From assembly GCA_947044365.1 (NCBI GenBank), contig OX345636.1, positions 41,210,191 to 41,274,190 on the forward strand: a stretch of 64,000 bases of DNA, given 5' to 3'. The stretch comes from Petrosia ficiformis (lineage: Eukaryota; Porifera; Demospongiae; Haplosclerida; Petrosiidae). The notes beneath the pieces are model-generated. The model was given only the letters and a program-made list of their open reading frames with translations. It was not told the DNA's origin and did not search any database. Positions 10,540 to 22,228 of this stretch are shown here, piece by piece. Made by a program: the position numbers and the translations under genes. Every line of letters begins with the position of its first letter. The stretch's first letter is position 1.

Positions 10540-11240
10540 AATGTATACAATATTAATAATAGATCGATACCGATTGATCTATATTGACTGGTATATACGG
10601 TATTGCATGGATACTCTTGTAACCAACTGAATGTCTAAATAACCTATTACTTTTTACAACACAACAATTCAAATATTCAGAATTATACAACAAGGGAAGT
10701 ATTATGGGTACATCTATTAATGCATGTGGTATATATAATAATAGAAGATACTACAGCTATATATATGCTACAAATCATTAAGCAATATGATGTTACTATA
10801 CTAAGCTAAATGAAGTTACTACTATTAAGCTGTATGAGGTTACTACTACTCAGGCATCACATACATGCACATACCCTTAAGCAACTCGCAAATCATTGCA
10901 CATAAATAAAAATTACCTGCAACAATAATATAATTATGTCTGTAACTAGCCGAAAGAAAATCGATTATATGTAGATCAATGCATTTAATATATGCAATGT
11001 TAATAGTAGATCAATACTGATTGATCTAGACTTCTGTAACCAACTGAAGGTCTAAATAACCTATTACATTTACAACACAACAATTCAATAATTCACAGTT
11101 ATTCAACAAGGCATGTATTATGGGTACATATATTAATGCATGTGGTATAATAATAGAAGATACTACCTATATATGCTACATATCATTAAGCTATATGATG
11201 TTACTATACTAAGATATATGAGGTTATTACTGATGTATGA
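10540..11240. repeat. Direct duplication within an intron of gene A
   Basis: About 300 bases at 10540-10850 recur at 10985-11240 (shared CAACTGA.GTCTAAATAACC, TATTATGGGTACAT.TATTAATGC and GATGTTACTATACTAAG). The intervening 10850-10985 recurs at 11646-11785 (GGCATCACATACATGCACAT). The CTGTAACCAACTGAAGG-type motif also recurs near 31990, 34430 and 52330. Non-coding, marking repeated local duplication. Confidence 0.65.
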
Positions 11241-11289
11241 AGTTATTACATTAAGAATATATAATTCCACACCATATTCAATTTATTAG

Positions 11290-11433
11290 GTGATCAATGT
11301 CTTGATATATATGAAAGTAATAGTGGGTGTTGTGTACAAGATTGCAATGTTGGTAGCTGTTATTGTGATTCAGATTGTTATAAAATGGGAGACTGCTGTT
11401 CAGACATTCAGGCTCTAGGATGTAATCCTAGCA
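11290..11433 (+). CDS. SRCR gene A, exon 4: somatomedin B domain
   Basis: The 144-bp exon follows the acceptor ATTTATTAG and ends before GTGAGT, phase 1 to phase 1. It encodes GDQCLDIYESNSGCCVQDC, then NVGSCYCDSDCYKMGDCC and SDIQALGC. The spacing CC-x3-C-x4-C-x-C-x3-C-x4-CC-x6-C matches the somatomedin B fold (compare CYCD..C...GDCC.D), a compact disulfide-rich extracellular module known to mediate protein-protein contacts in vitronectin and other proteins. Joined to exon 3 it makes GGT (Gly) at the junction. No somatomedin B exon was found in clusters B or C, so this module distinguishes A. Confidence 0.8.
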
Positions 11434-11496
11434 GTGAGTAAATTCTTTCAATAAATAATAGTATTATTAATAAATATACATAATATTTCTCTACAG

Positions 11497-11523
11497 ATGT
11501 TTCAGATCCTTCTGCAACATCAG
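11497..11523 (+). CDS. SRCR gene A, exon 5: short linker
   Basis: A 27-bp micro-exon between TCTCTACAG and GTGAGA, phase 1 to phase 1, encoding about nine residues (NVSDPSATS and a split codon). It contains an NVS sequon. Its short length and Ser/Thr/Pro content fit a flexible hinge between the somatomedin B and the next SRCR domain. The call rests on splice sites and frame only. Confidence 0.55.
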
Positions 11524-12646
11524 GTGAGATATGTAAATATACAATCTTACAGGAATTATGTCTTGTTACACTCTACAAATTAAATTATCACACTCATTTT
11601 GGAAAATACAATCCCTCCAACTCATGCAACCACATTCCCACTAACTCAGGCATCACATACATGCACATATCCTTAAGCAACTCACAAATCATCGCAAATA
11701 CATAAAAATGACTTGTAACAATAATGTATGTCTGTAACTAGCCAAAAGTGAATTTATTATAATTATGTAGCTCAATGCATTCAATAATAATTATTCAATA
11801 AGTATGAACAATTAAGTTATCTATAACTATGGAACCCATTCTATTACTTGTGCACATTATAGCATAAATAGAGATATATGCAGTCAAGATTGGATAACAT
11901 TGACATTTTTACCTAGTGCAATAAGTAAACATTAAGTAAACATTGTGACTATTGCAGTTCTTATTTATGATTATGTATCCTTAATTTCAGGTGATATTCA
12001 CTAACATAAGCACAAACATAGTTGCCCTTGTTTTTGCTTCTCACAGACATCCTCAATAGTGTTTACAAAAGCTAATTTATGTATTACATGCAATATAATT
12101 TTAATTGCCTAACCTTATTTGCATTCAACAATAAGTGGCATATAAGTTCTGCATTAGGAATCACTTGAATATTTCTTTACATAAACCAAGAAATTAATGA
12201 TCATAAACATAAAGATAGCTGTCCATTTTGCAGAACAGCATCTCCTAATAGTTTACTTGTATTTGAAATGATATATGCTGTGGCAAACCTTTAACTGGTT
12301 AAATTTTCAGTTATTGTGTGATGCTACTACCACTGATTTGTGTGGTGATTTCTCTTCAATAGATTTAGCTATATACTTCCTCCAAATTTGAAGTCACATG
12401 AAAAATATTAAAAATGAAATCTCATCTCTGCTTGCCAGAAAACTGGCTAGTTAATATGAAGAATGAGCTTTCTCAAATCAAATTAGGATATCTCCCCATC
12501 TGACAAATGCACAATTTTATGCACTACTCAATTTCAATACATCCAGACTAAATTAGCTTTTGATGGGAAAATTATAGCTAACTTTTCGAAGTGAATATAG
12601 TTTTACTACACAATGTATTACATATTGTCGTCTCATATACCAACAG
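11524..12646. other. Intron of gene A, no other feature
   Basis: AT-rich, stops in all frames, containing the 11646-11785 duplicate noted above. Sequence just before the next exon (12540-12640) is homologous to 15280-15420 before SRCR domain 3. Confidence 0.5.
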
Positions 12647-12808
12647 TCTCTTGTACACATGGTGATGTTCGACTAGTTAATGGATCAGATAGTTCAGAGG
12701 GTAGAGTGGAGATATGCATCAATAATGAATGGGGTACAGTGTGTGATGACCTTTGGAGTGACAATGATGCTGATGTTGTATGCAGACAAGTTGGGGATTA
12801 TTCCAGTG
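12647..12808 (+). CDS. SRCR gene A, exon 6: first half of SRCR domain 2
   Basis: After the acceptor ACCAACAG the exon reads [40 protein letters not shown] and [15 protein letters not shown]. The donor is taken as GTCAGT, which keeps phase 1 and joins to [10 protein letters not shown] of exon 7. If the donor were the nearby GTGGTC the frame would be kept but two codons lost. Length 162 bp. Sequence is close to exon 8, showing tandem duplication of a two-exon domain. Confidence 0.75.
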
Positions 12809-13583
12809 GTCAGTTTGTACATTAATGTTAAGTGTTATAACTATATAGCTTGTCATCTTTCACTTGGGCTGGAGGTGTGTGAGTGGAGGTTAGTAGCCTG
12901 AGTACTTAAGAAAATACTAAATGAATATATGTTATGAATGTTGGTGATTAATGTAGATCCATCACCAATATTAGTACTTCCAATTGCTACCTGAAATATT
13001 CTATTTAATGCTACAACATACTGGCAGCAGTAAATTGTAAATACAGTAATAATTATTAGAGCTGTTGTGATGCAACTTACTTTTAATATTGCTTTGGAAT
13101 TACTGTGATTATTCTATATAATTATTGCAATTTTTTTAATCCATTTTGATATAGTCAGTAGTGGTGTATTATCACTGAACTGATGTGCTGGTGTTATCAC
13201 AAACATATTTTATTATGGTCTGTACAATTAGGGGATTTTTGCTCTTAATATATACTTAAATGCTACAGTATGTATTTATTTATGTCCACAACCCTTTCTT
13301 CCTGCTGGTCTTTCATACACCACACCCAAAGATTGACCATGCTTTCATGAATCGCTTATTTTAAATAACATAAATAACAAGCATAATTGCAAATATACCA
13401 CATCAAAAGCAATCATAAGCCTTAGGATTGAAAAAATGTAAGAGCATTTACTTATAAAAAATATATATATGCAAACAATTTCTGGATGGTACCTAACCAC
13501 AGAAATAACTAACTAGTAACTACAATGTATATATATATATATATATATAATTATATAATATATATAGAGGTACATATATATAT

Positions 13584-14290
13584 TATGATGGTGACATCAT
13601 CACTTTGATGTGGTGAGGTCTATATATTGTATATAGACCTAAGAGGAGGTGTATATGTAATATATATACCATGGCTTCGAGGGATATATGGCGAATATAA
13701 GACCCGAGCACCGAGATATTGGCCCGAGGCGAAGCCAAGGGCCAATATCGAGGTGCAAGGGTCTTATATTCACCATATATACCGAGAAGCCATGGTACAT
13801 ATAATATATTCTATAGCTAACAGAAACATCAAAGAAGAACAGGACAATGGACACGAGTAACAGGCTAACACACCTTACACTTTCAGCGATATGGGGCGAA
13901 TAGTTCTAGGGAGAAACGCCCATCTGTTGGTTCTTTTTTTATAAGACAAAGACAGCTTCTTTTGTGTGTTTACTTGTCGACATAGCCTTCATTCTCTGTA
14001 GACTTTTGGTGACTAGATCAACTGCGCATGTGCATGACGTCATACCAGGGTGGTCGGGGATATATGCCATATATACGCCCTGTCGGCTCTTTGATGTTTC
14101 TGTTAACTATGGTATATGTTTTAATATAGACCTGTCTGACCACTCTGTGTACACAATGCAGGAGATGTCACTATCATACAATATGTCGTATATAGTATGC
14201 TAATAGGTCCTATATTCTCGGGCTATATCACATCCTCTGACACAAAACTCAGACTCTATATTCAGTATATAGGACCTATTAGCATACTAT
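13584..14290. repeat. Nested foldback elements (modules A and B)
   Basis: Module A (ends TATGATGGTGACATC and GATGTCACTATCATA) spans 13584-14178. It is interrupted at 13640-14130 by another palindromic insert, bounded on both sides by ATATAGACCT, a likely 9-10-bp target duplication. The insert holds an imperfect inverted repeat around GAAGCC/GGCTTC (13665-13795). Module B (TAGTATGCTAATAGGTCC ... its complement) follows at 14196-14290. The same A and B modules lie side by side at 21.1-22.2 kb. No coding capacity is supported. Confidence 0.6.
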
Positions 14291-14297
14291 ATAATAT

Positions 14298-14321
14298 ACA
14301 TTATATATATATATATATATA

Positions 14322-14361
<40 letters not shown>

Positions 14362-14362
14362 A
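14298..14362. repeat. AT dinucleotide microsatellite
   Basis: TA runs of about 20 and 30 bases adjoining foldback module B. Confidence 0.9.
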
Positions 14363-14592
14363 TAATGAGATTCATAGCCCACATATTTTCAATTGGACGT
14401 GTAAGTTTATATTGTGCATGAGGTAATAATAAATTTGTTACCAGCCATATATATTTTGAGTACACAACCAAAATTTTGTTTAGACAGATAAACTGACCGC
14501 TCAATATAATTATGCTACTGTTATTTTGTACTCTGTGTATACATGTGAATCTTATTACATAATGTAGTTATATTTGAATTCAATTCTTACAG

Positions 14593-14760
14593 GAACAGCA
14601 CTTTCATCAGCTTACTTTGGGACAGGAACTGGTAGAATTTGGTTGGATGAAGTGTCTTGTACTGGATCTGAATCAGAATTATTAGATTGTAGCCATAGTG
14701 GTATTGGAAGCCATGATTGTGATCATTTTGAAGATGCATCCGTTAGGTGTGAGGATTCAT
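14593..14760 (+). CDS. SRCR gene A, exon 7: second half of SRCR domain 2
   Basis: Starts after TTCTTACAG and ends TCAT before GTAAGT, 168 bp, phase 1. It reads [39 protein letters not shown] and [17 protein letters not shown]. All expected landmarks (WLD, VSC, LDC, HDC, VRC) are intact. With exon 6 it makes SRCR domain 2. The upstream 180 bases are conserved at 16030-16214, 23480-23645 and 63170-63332. Confidence 0.8.
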
Positions 14761-15365
14761 GTAAGTAGATTATTAACACTTGTAAAAGCATATTCACACG
14801 TGGTTACTGTCAAGATATAGACATCATCTTCTCAATTTTTTCAAATTTATTATTAGAAACCAGGATGGACCAAATATAATACTCAACTAAGTTGCATATA
14901 TTATTATACACGTATCAAAACAACATAAAAACAAAAAAAATGCATAAACAGCTCATTTTGTCCTGTAAGGTGATGTTGCACCATAAGTGAGACGTCTTCC
15001 ACATGTACAAGCTGTCAGACACACTATGCATATCCAATTATATTGCTGTGGAGTATATAGTGCCTTTGAAGATGTTTTTTTTTGTTTTGTTTGTGTACAT
15101 CCTGATCACAGCAAGCCACAATATGTTTTGGAATGTCTATTTAGATGCTTCCTTCATATGAACAGCATGCTAACACACTCATTCATAACTATGATGATAA
15201 TCAATCGAATTATAAGTGATCAACTATGGACATATAATAAATGTTTGAATCTGATCGTCATTTAGTGGTCTAGGTTTTATGCACTACTCACTTTCAATAT
15301 GTCAAGACTAAATTAGCTTATGATATATTATAGCTAAGGTTTTGAAATGCATATAGTGTTAGTGA

Positions 15366-15596
<231 letters not shown>

Positions 15597-15713
15597 TAAT
15601 GTTAAGTGTCGTAACTATATAGTTTGTCATCTTTCACTTGGGTTGGAGGTGTGTGAGTGGAGGTTAGTAGCCTGAGTACTTAAGAAAATACAAAATGAAA
15701 ATGTGTTTACAAT

Positions 15714-15714
<1 letters not shown>

Positions 15715-15765
<51 letters not shown>

Positions 15766-15835
15766 GTGTATATATACATAATTATAATATATATATATAT
15801 ATATATGTATATAAAATATATATTATAATTGTATA
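15715..15835. repeat. AT microsatellite cluster
   Basis: Imperfect TA runs with a short TATATGTGTATATATACATA palindromic core, within the intron of SRCR domain 3. Confidence 0.85.
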
Positions 15836-16214
15836 CATAATTAGCTAGATAGGTAATTGTAAATACTATGATATGTTATATATACTTTACAATATGTGGG
15901 TATAGGTATGTTTCTGGAGAATATTAATGACTAGCGCCATGTTTGAGATGATTGGACAAATTGTTTATTCAGATACAATTAAATTGTGGTGTTGATGGAA
16001 GTGACCTATTTTCTCTTGTAATCATTGTAGCATTACATTATACATGAGATAATAATAAGTTTTTTACCAGCCATATATGGAGTACACAACCAAAATTTTG
16101 TTTAGTCAGATACACTGACTACTCAATATGATTATGCTACTGTTATTTTGTACTCTGTGTATACACGTGAATCTTATTACATAATGTAGTTATATTTGAA
16201 TTCAATTCTTACAG

Positions 16215-16382
16215 GAACAGCTCTTTCATCAGCTTACTTTGGAGCAGGAACTGGTAGAATTTGGTTGGATGATGTGTCTTGTACTGGATCTGAATCAGAA
16301 TTATTAGATTGTAGTCATGATGGTATTGGAGTTCATGACTGTGATCATTTTCAAGATGCATCTGTTAGGTGTGAGGATTCAT
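16215..16382 (+). CDS. SRCR gene A, exon 9: second half of SRCR domain 3
   Basis: 168 bp between TTCTTACAG and GTAAGT. Encodes [40 protein letters not shown] and [16 protein letters not shown]. Intact cysteines and splice sites. Phase 1 at both ends joins it either to a further SRCR pair or to the transmembrane exon at 17469. Confidence 0.8.
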
Positions 16383-16621
16383 GTAAGTAGATTATTAAAA
16401 CTTGTAAAAGCATATTCACAATTGGTTACTGTCAAGATATAGACATCATCTTCTCAATTTCTTCAAACTTGTTATTAGAAACCAGGATAGACAAAATATA
16501 ATACTGAACTAAGTCGCTTAGCTATATTATTATACACGTATCAAAACAACATGAAGACAAAAAAATGCATAAAGAACTCATTTTGTCCTGTAAGCTGATG
16601 TTGTACCATGAGTGAGACGTC

Positions 16622-17005
16622 CACTGGCGTGTTTAAGGGGGGGCCTGGGGGGAGGCCCAGGCCCCCCCCCTATTGTCTAAATAACAATTCTAATTAATGC
16701 CCCCGTGCATCGTGGTTTGCAGAAATGAGCCTATTTCACCCCCATTACAGGATTAACTGAGTCTGAGAGCATTGAATCAGTAGACTCACGAAGATCGTGA
16801 ACAGTGCCACATTCTCAGTTGTCTTCCGACTCATCATAAATAATAGTGATAATGTACCATTATGTACGTAACGTACGTCGCAATGTCGACCACACCTCTA
16901 ATGAATAAATAATAATTCAAAAATTTGCGGCGCACTTCGTGCGCCATTATTACACCAATACAGCTGCTAGGCCCCCCCTGGTATTCAGGTCTAGATACGC
17001 CACTG
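16622..17005. mobile_element. Non-autonomous hAT-like element (384 bp)
   Basis: Ends CACTGGCGTGTTTAAGG and, inverted, CTAGATACGCCACTG. GAGACGT flanks both sides. The homologous introns at 14990 and 24040 read GAGACGTCTTCCACATG without the insertion, giving two unoccupied sites. G-rich and C-rich runs (16637-16675, 16972-16980) lie just inside the ends, as in the 40557-40734 element. No transposase. Confidence 0.75.
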
Positions 17006-17468
17006 GAGACGTTTCCACATGTACAAGCTGTCAGGCACACCTTGCATGTATATCTATCCATACATGTGTTATATTGCTGTAGACTACATATTGTGCCTTT
17101 GCAGATTTTGGGGTTTTGATTGTGTACACCCATTGATACTGGTTACTTACACGTGTTGATCTCAGGAAGACAAATTAAGTCTTGGAATGTCTATATATTT
17201 AAATGCTTCCTTCATTGGAACAGCATGCTTACACACTCATTCATAGCTATGAGGCTAATCAATCAAATTAAAAGTGATCAACTGTGGACATATGATAAAT
17301 GTTTGAATCCGATTGTCATTTAGTGGTCTAAGTTATTAGTAAACAAAAGTAATAGATCTAAAAAACGTAAGCAAGCAGCTGTGGCATTTAGCTAGACTAC
17401 ATAGAATTCATCACCTATATATATAATTATATGTGTGTTTTTTCCTTCTTCGTTCTATTTATGAATAG

Positions 17469-17968
17469 CTACTACTGCTGAATCTGGAGCTATCGCAGGC
17501 ATTGTAATTGGAACTATCTTTGGATTTTTGTTGCTTGTTTGTTGTCCCTTTACCATTTGTGTTGTGATTGTTTACTGTGTTTTAAAGGGGAGGAGTTCAA
17601 ACACAACAAAACACACACAAACAGTAACTCAGCCAAAAGTAACTACTAGAGTTACCACAACCAATACACCAACCTTGCAACAAAAACCGCATTCTGCTTA
17701 TTCGTCTACTGGACCAAAAAATATTGAACCTCCTACCACAACTAATACACCAACTCCCCCAGAAAAACCGCATTCTGCTTACTCTTCTACTAGACCAAGA
17801 GATATTGAACCTTCTACCACAACCAATACACCAACACTCCTACAAAAATCGCATTCTGCTTATTCTACAGAACTAATAGGTATTGAACATTCTCCTAGAG
17901 ATCAACATCCTGCTATAGATCCTGACTGCCCTGCACAGGATTCAGCATTTTCTTCTGCTGCCCAGTAG
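17469..17968 (+). CDS. SRCR gene A, transmembrane and cytoplasmic tail exon (copy 1)
   Basis: After the acceptor ATGAATAG the exon reads STTAESGAIAGIVIGTIFGF, then a hydrophobic run LLLVCCPFTICVVIVYCV followed by LKGRSSNTTKH. This is a single membrane span with GxxxG-like glycines and a basic stop-transfer. The tail carries three tandem 27-residue repeats (TTTNTPTLQQKPHSAYSST and variants), each with an HSAYS tyrosine, and stops at 17966-17968 after FSSAAQ. The domain order makes the product a type I surface receptor. Cytoplasmic tyrosines could be signalling or sorting sites; that is inference. Compare copy 2 at 24495, with only two repeats. Confidence 0.75.
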
Positions 17969-18435
17969 GAGTGAATCAGCACATTTATGAAACTTTCCAA
18001 GATACTAATGCCATATAACCCACAAAACCATGTTCCTTACAAATCTATCCCATTTTATTATTAAGCATTGTTTTTAAATTTTCTTTTTCAGATCTTATTT
18101 CTATACTCCTTCTGTTTAGGTAATTTATTTTTTGTTTAGATTGTAGTACTTCATTAAGTTGTTCTGTCTTGAGAAAACAAGCGATTATTGTTTACATTTT
18201 GATTATAAAATATTGACTGTCATTCTATAGAAAGAAAAGTAGTTATAACCAAAAAAAAGACATGTACACAATTGAAATGATTACAGCAACCCTACATGGG
18301 TCGTTGGGTAGCTAGCTATATATCATGATATCTCAAACAATGATGATAGTTGTTATAATATATTTTATGAGACATTTACTAATTGTTGATATGTTTTATA
18401 ATTATCTATAGTTCTTAATTTTTATGTTATATATA
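17969..18435 (+). other. 3' flank of gene A with remnant of a lost last exon
   Basis: AAATCTATCCCATTTTATTA at 18042 onward matches the end of the coding last exon of gene B (35681-35755), and the following GATCTT...CTCCTTCTGTTTA also matches the sequence after gene B. The PPxY-encoding part of that exon is not recognisable here. The whole stretch is repeated at 24905-25375. No gene. Confidence 0.6.
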
Positions 18436-19050
18436 TACATGCACATATTGGCAATGGTTAGGATGGTAGTAGACTAGAACTGGATTCGACTGAATTTGAT
18501 GTGCCATGCAACAAGATCATTTCTCTGATGTTGTCGACTGTTGGTAGTGAGGATGTCAGTGTCAGTCCAGTTAATGGTATGGTCTGTGGTCATAGCATGC
18601 TCAGCTATAGTTGAAGCTCAAGCATGCATTGTAGGTGGTTAGAGCTCTCTTGTGTTTTTTCAAACGATGTGTGCTAGATGTTTTAGTTTGGCCAACATAT
18701 GTTGCTGTACAGTCACCACAGGGTATACAGTAGATAACTCCTTTTAGGGTGGGGTAGAGTGTTTTGCATTCAGTAGAATGTTTCAGAGGGTCTAGTGAGA
18801 TCTAAATTGTGTAGTGATGTTCAAATTCTTTAATGCCCTCCCAATACTCCCTGATATGTAGTTGATGTATTGGATAGTCACTACTGAGAGGGGGGAGAAT
18901 ATACATCAATACAACTGAAAAAATTGCCAAGTACCAACGACATTCAGGTATAAGAGCCACTACATAACACCCAAGAGCCTCAGGGTAAAAGCACTTGTGA
19001 AGAATAAACAGAGTTATGAAGCAGCTAAATGTGTAGTCCCTTTTGGCAAG
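18436..19050 (-). mobile_element. Penelope-like element, inverted 3' fragment (GIY-YIG region)
   Basis: Read on the minus strand, 18450-18760 encodes a decayed GIY-YIG endonuclease region of Penelope-like elements: pieces such as VIYCIPCGDCTATYVGQTK and HRLKKHKRAL are recognisable. It is the inverted counterpart of the copy ending at 20597. Insertion occurred in the 3' flank of gene A, since 18413-18435 continues at 25330-25375 without it. Frames are broken. Confidence 0.6.
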
Positions 19051-20597
19051 AATCACTGAAACAACACAGAGCATTATACACACTGGTCAATTAATGCATG
19101 GGTCACCCAATTTTCACCCTAAAATTTTAACATATTCTATATTCTCAGAAACGACAGCTCTAATACAATCCATCTTTGAGCATTTAGAAACAATTTGCAA
19201 GCAAGTTGAGACCCATGTCTTGAATAATTGCAAAGAAAAACAGAAATTAAATTTTGATTATCTCCACAGTAGTAAGTACCATCAGCGCTCAAGCCGAGTA
19301 CCTGAAAATTGGGTAGTAACTAGTAAACCTCTCAACAAGAACTCTCTCTGACCAGAAAAATCTGTTCGCTCCAGAAGTCTTAACTTCATCCCTACTCTGA
19401 AAACTATTCTTATTCCTGAGATCATTGCATCTGCTGAAGAAGGACTTTTGAAAGCCCCTAAGCAGGAAGATGAAGCAGCCAGAGTTTCGATTGTTAGTAC
19501 TCTGAGGAAAGCCAAGATACACCTATGGAAATCTCACAACTGAAGATTGTCGTATAAAGAGCTTACGAACAGATGAGTCCATCCTCATCCTGCCAGGAGA
19601 CTTCTACCCAACAGTCTTTTGGTACTGACATGGGATCAGTTACATTAGCTGACGTGGCTATGGAAGACATTGAACAGAGAGCGCTGTGTTGTTTGTGTAC
19701 ACTTCTCCTATGTTTTGGAAGAAATATGTAGATGACACCTGCAGAGCTATCTGCAGTGACCATGCATCTTGGTGAATTTCTTCAACAACTGAAGTCTATT
19801 GAGCGTACAATAAAATTCACCTGTAAAATAGAAGAAGACTGTCGACTACCTTTTTTGTACACTGAGATTACTTGTCACCCAGATGGCTCCCTGTCGACAA
19901 CAGTCTACCGAAAGAAGACTCACACATACTAGTACCTGGACTTCACATCACATAACCCCTTATCACACAAACTTGCAGTCGTGAACACCCAACAATCTAG
20001 AGCCAAAACACACTGCACTTTTGTCAATGACAAGACAACCGAAGAAAATCACATCGCTTCAGCACTGAGAGTGACCAACTACCCAGAAACAATAACAAGT
20101 AAAATTGGATGCATAACAGTACCCAAATGATCTGTCTCCTACTTCCAACTCCCCCCCCCCCCCGCCCCCATTTCAGTGGTGACCATCCTATAAATCAACA
20201 ACATATCTGAGAGTATTAGGCGAATATTGAAAGATTTGAACATCAATACACGTTTTAGACATCACCAGACTCAAGAAACACTCTAGTGAGTGCGAAAGAC
20301 CAACCCCACCCGAAACAAGAACTGGAGTAGTCTACAGTATACCCTGTGGTGACTGTACAGCAACAGGGTGTTGGCCAAACTAAAACATCTATCACACATC
20401 GTTTGAAAAAACACAAGAGAGCTCTAACTACCTATACAATGCTCCAGCTTCTGCTATAGCTGAGCATGCTATGACCATTAACTAGACAGACACGGACATC
20501 CTCACTATCAACAGTCTACAAAATCAGGGAGATGCTCTTGAGGCATTGCACATCAGACATCAGTCAAATCCAGTTAATAGAGATCAAGGCCTGCTGT
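19051..20597 (+). mobile_element. Penelope-like element, truncated and frame-broken (RT and GIY-YIG)
   Basis: On the plus strand 19370-19530 resembles the N-terminal helical region (SAEEGLLKAPKQEDEAARVS). 19700-19920 holds the reverse transcriptase palm with MFWKKYVDDT (YVDD) and LPFLYTEITCHPDGSLS. 20320-20597 holds GVVYSIPCGDCTATG... of the GIY-YIG nuclease. Stops and frameshifts interrupt it, and part of the RT is deleted. The right edge (20597) abuts sequence homologous to the intron after SRCR exon 8 (about 15605), so it occupies the place of a missing SRCR first-half exon. Confidence 0.7.
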
Positions 20598-20726
20598 CAT
20601 AACTATATAGTTTGTCATCTTTCACTTGGGTTGGAGGTGTGTGAGTACTTAAGAAAATACTAAATGAAAATATGTTTACAATTATAATATATTTATATAT
20701 ATATAATTATATATATATTTATAGCA
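20598..20726. other. Remnant SRCR intron
   Basis: GTCATAACTATATAGTTTGT and CTTTCACTTGGGTTGGAGG match the sequence following exons 6 and 8 (12830, 15605). The exon itself is absent; sequence to the left belongs to the Penelope-like element. Confidence 0.6.
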
Positions 20727-21072
20727 CTTTGACGCCTAACATCAAAGGTACTTTCCATATAGCACACTTTTAACCACATCCTGTTCTATATTTTCCGGAT
20801 GTTGTTTATAACACTAGAAAACAACGCGCTTACCTTGGGTTTAGTGCAAGAACGCTAAGTACTTCATTCTTCTTCTCCATTGTATCAAAGTACTAATACT
20901 GTACTATAAACCAGTTAAAGTACCGGTTTCGCTCGTGTTGTCTTGGAAAATATAGCACGAGGGGTGGGGTCGAGAAGCTCATAAAGCATGAGGGGTAGCC
21001 GAGTGCTTTATGAGGCTTCGAGACCCCACCCCCAGTGCTGTATTTTCCATACAACACTCGCACCGGTGCTTT
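20727..21072. repeat. Interspersed repeat with CTCGACCCCACCC block, copy 1
   Basis: Shares TATAGCACTTTGACGCCTAA, CCGGATGTTGTTTATAACAC and an internal palindrome around AAGCTCATAAAGCATGAG with 22690-23055, and is related to 6646-6925 upstream of gene A. The right half is a foldback (GGTGGGGTCGAGAAGC against GCTTCGAGACCCCACC). Confidence 0.65.
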
Positions 21073-21074
21073 AA

Positions 21075-21086
21075 CTAATACATATA

Positions 21087-21137
<51 letters not shown>
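21075..21137. repeat. AT dinucleotide microsatellite
   Basis: Long TA run between repeats. Confidence 0.9.
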
Positions 21138-21139
<2 letters not shown>

Positions 21140-21395
21140 TGATGGTGACATCATTCATTTCATGTGGTGAGTTCTATATATTGTATATAGAACTTCCATG
21201 TACACACTAGGCAGGAGATGTCACCATCGTACACTATATTGTATATGGTATGCTAATAGGTCCTATATAATGCATATAGGACCCTTGTTTTGTGTCCTCG
21301 GATATGATATAGCCTTCGCAGGCTCGGGCTATATCACATCCCCAGACACAAAACGAGGGTCCTATATTTTGTATATAGGACCTGCTGGCGTAGTA
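21138..21395. repeat. Foldback modules A and B, copy 2
   Basis: Module A: GTATGATGGTGACATC ... GATGTCACCATCGTAC (21138-21235). Module B: TATGCTAATAGGTCCTATAT ... ATATAGGACCTGCTGGCGTA (21247-21395), with inner arms GATATAGCC/GGCTATATC. Both are long imperfect hairpins without coding sequence. Confidence 0.65.
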
Positions 21396-21625
21396 TATTA
21401 CATATATATCTTATGTATATATATATATATAATATATAATTATATATATATATATTATAATTGTATACATAATTAGCTAGATAGATAATTGTAAAGACTA
21501 TGATATGTTATATATACTTTACAATATGTGGGTATAGGTATGTTTCTGGAGAATACTAAATAACTAACAATTTCGGGATGGTACCTAACAACAGAATTAA
21601 CTAACTAGTAACTACCTCTATATAA

Positions 21626-21661
<36 letters not shown>

Positions 21662-21669
<8 letters not shown>

Positions 21670-21935
21670 GTATGCTAATACGTCCTATATACAAAATATA
21701 GGACCCTCGTTTTGTGTCCAAGGATGTGATATAGCCCGAGCTTGTGAGGGCTATATCACATCCGAGGACACAAAAGGAGGGTCCTATATTCAGTATATAG
21801 GATCTATTAGCATACTATATACAATATATTGTATGATGGTGACATCTCCTGCATAGTGTGGAATTGGAAGGTCTATATACAATATATAGGACTCACCACA
21901 TCAAAGGTATGATGTCACCACCATACTATATATAT
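21662..21935. repeat. Foldback modules B and A, copy 3
   Basis: Module B (TAGTATGCTAATACGTCC ... complement ending GCATACTA, 21667-21826) then module A (GTATGATGGTGACATCTCC ... GATGTCACCACCATAC, 21833-21928). Order B-A is the reverse of copy 2, consistent with inverted placement of the composite. Confidence 0.65.
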
Positions 21936-21957
21936 ATATGTATATATATATATGTAA

Positions 21958-22228
21958 TATATATAGTATGCTAACAAGTCCTATATACAAAATATAGGAC
22001 CTGAGTTTTGTGTCCAAGGATGTGATATAGCCCGAGCCTGTGAGGGCTATATCACATCCGAGGACACAAAACGAGGATTTTGTATATAGGACCTGTTAAC
22101 ACAACTATATGCAATATATTGTATAATGGTGACATCTCCTGCACAGTGTGCACATGGAAGGTCTATATGCAATATATAGAACTCATCACATTAAAGGGAT
22201 GATGTCACCATCATTCTATAATGTATAT
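21958..22228. repeat. Foldback modules B and A, copy 4
   Basis: A near repeat of copy 3 (TAGTATGCTAACAAGTCC start). The inner arms GTCCAAGGATGTGATATAG and CTATATCACATCCGAGGAC are almost perfectly complementary. Tandem with copy 3. Confidence 0.65.

Noticed and set aside
19282..19522. Minus-strand ORFs of 77 codons
   Set aside because: They are antisense shadows of the Penelope-like coding region on the plus strand.
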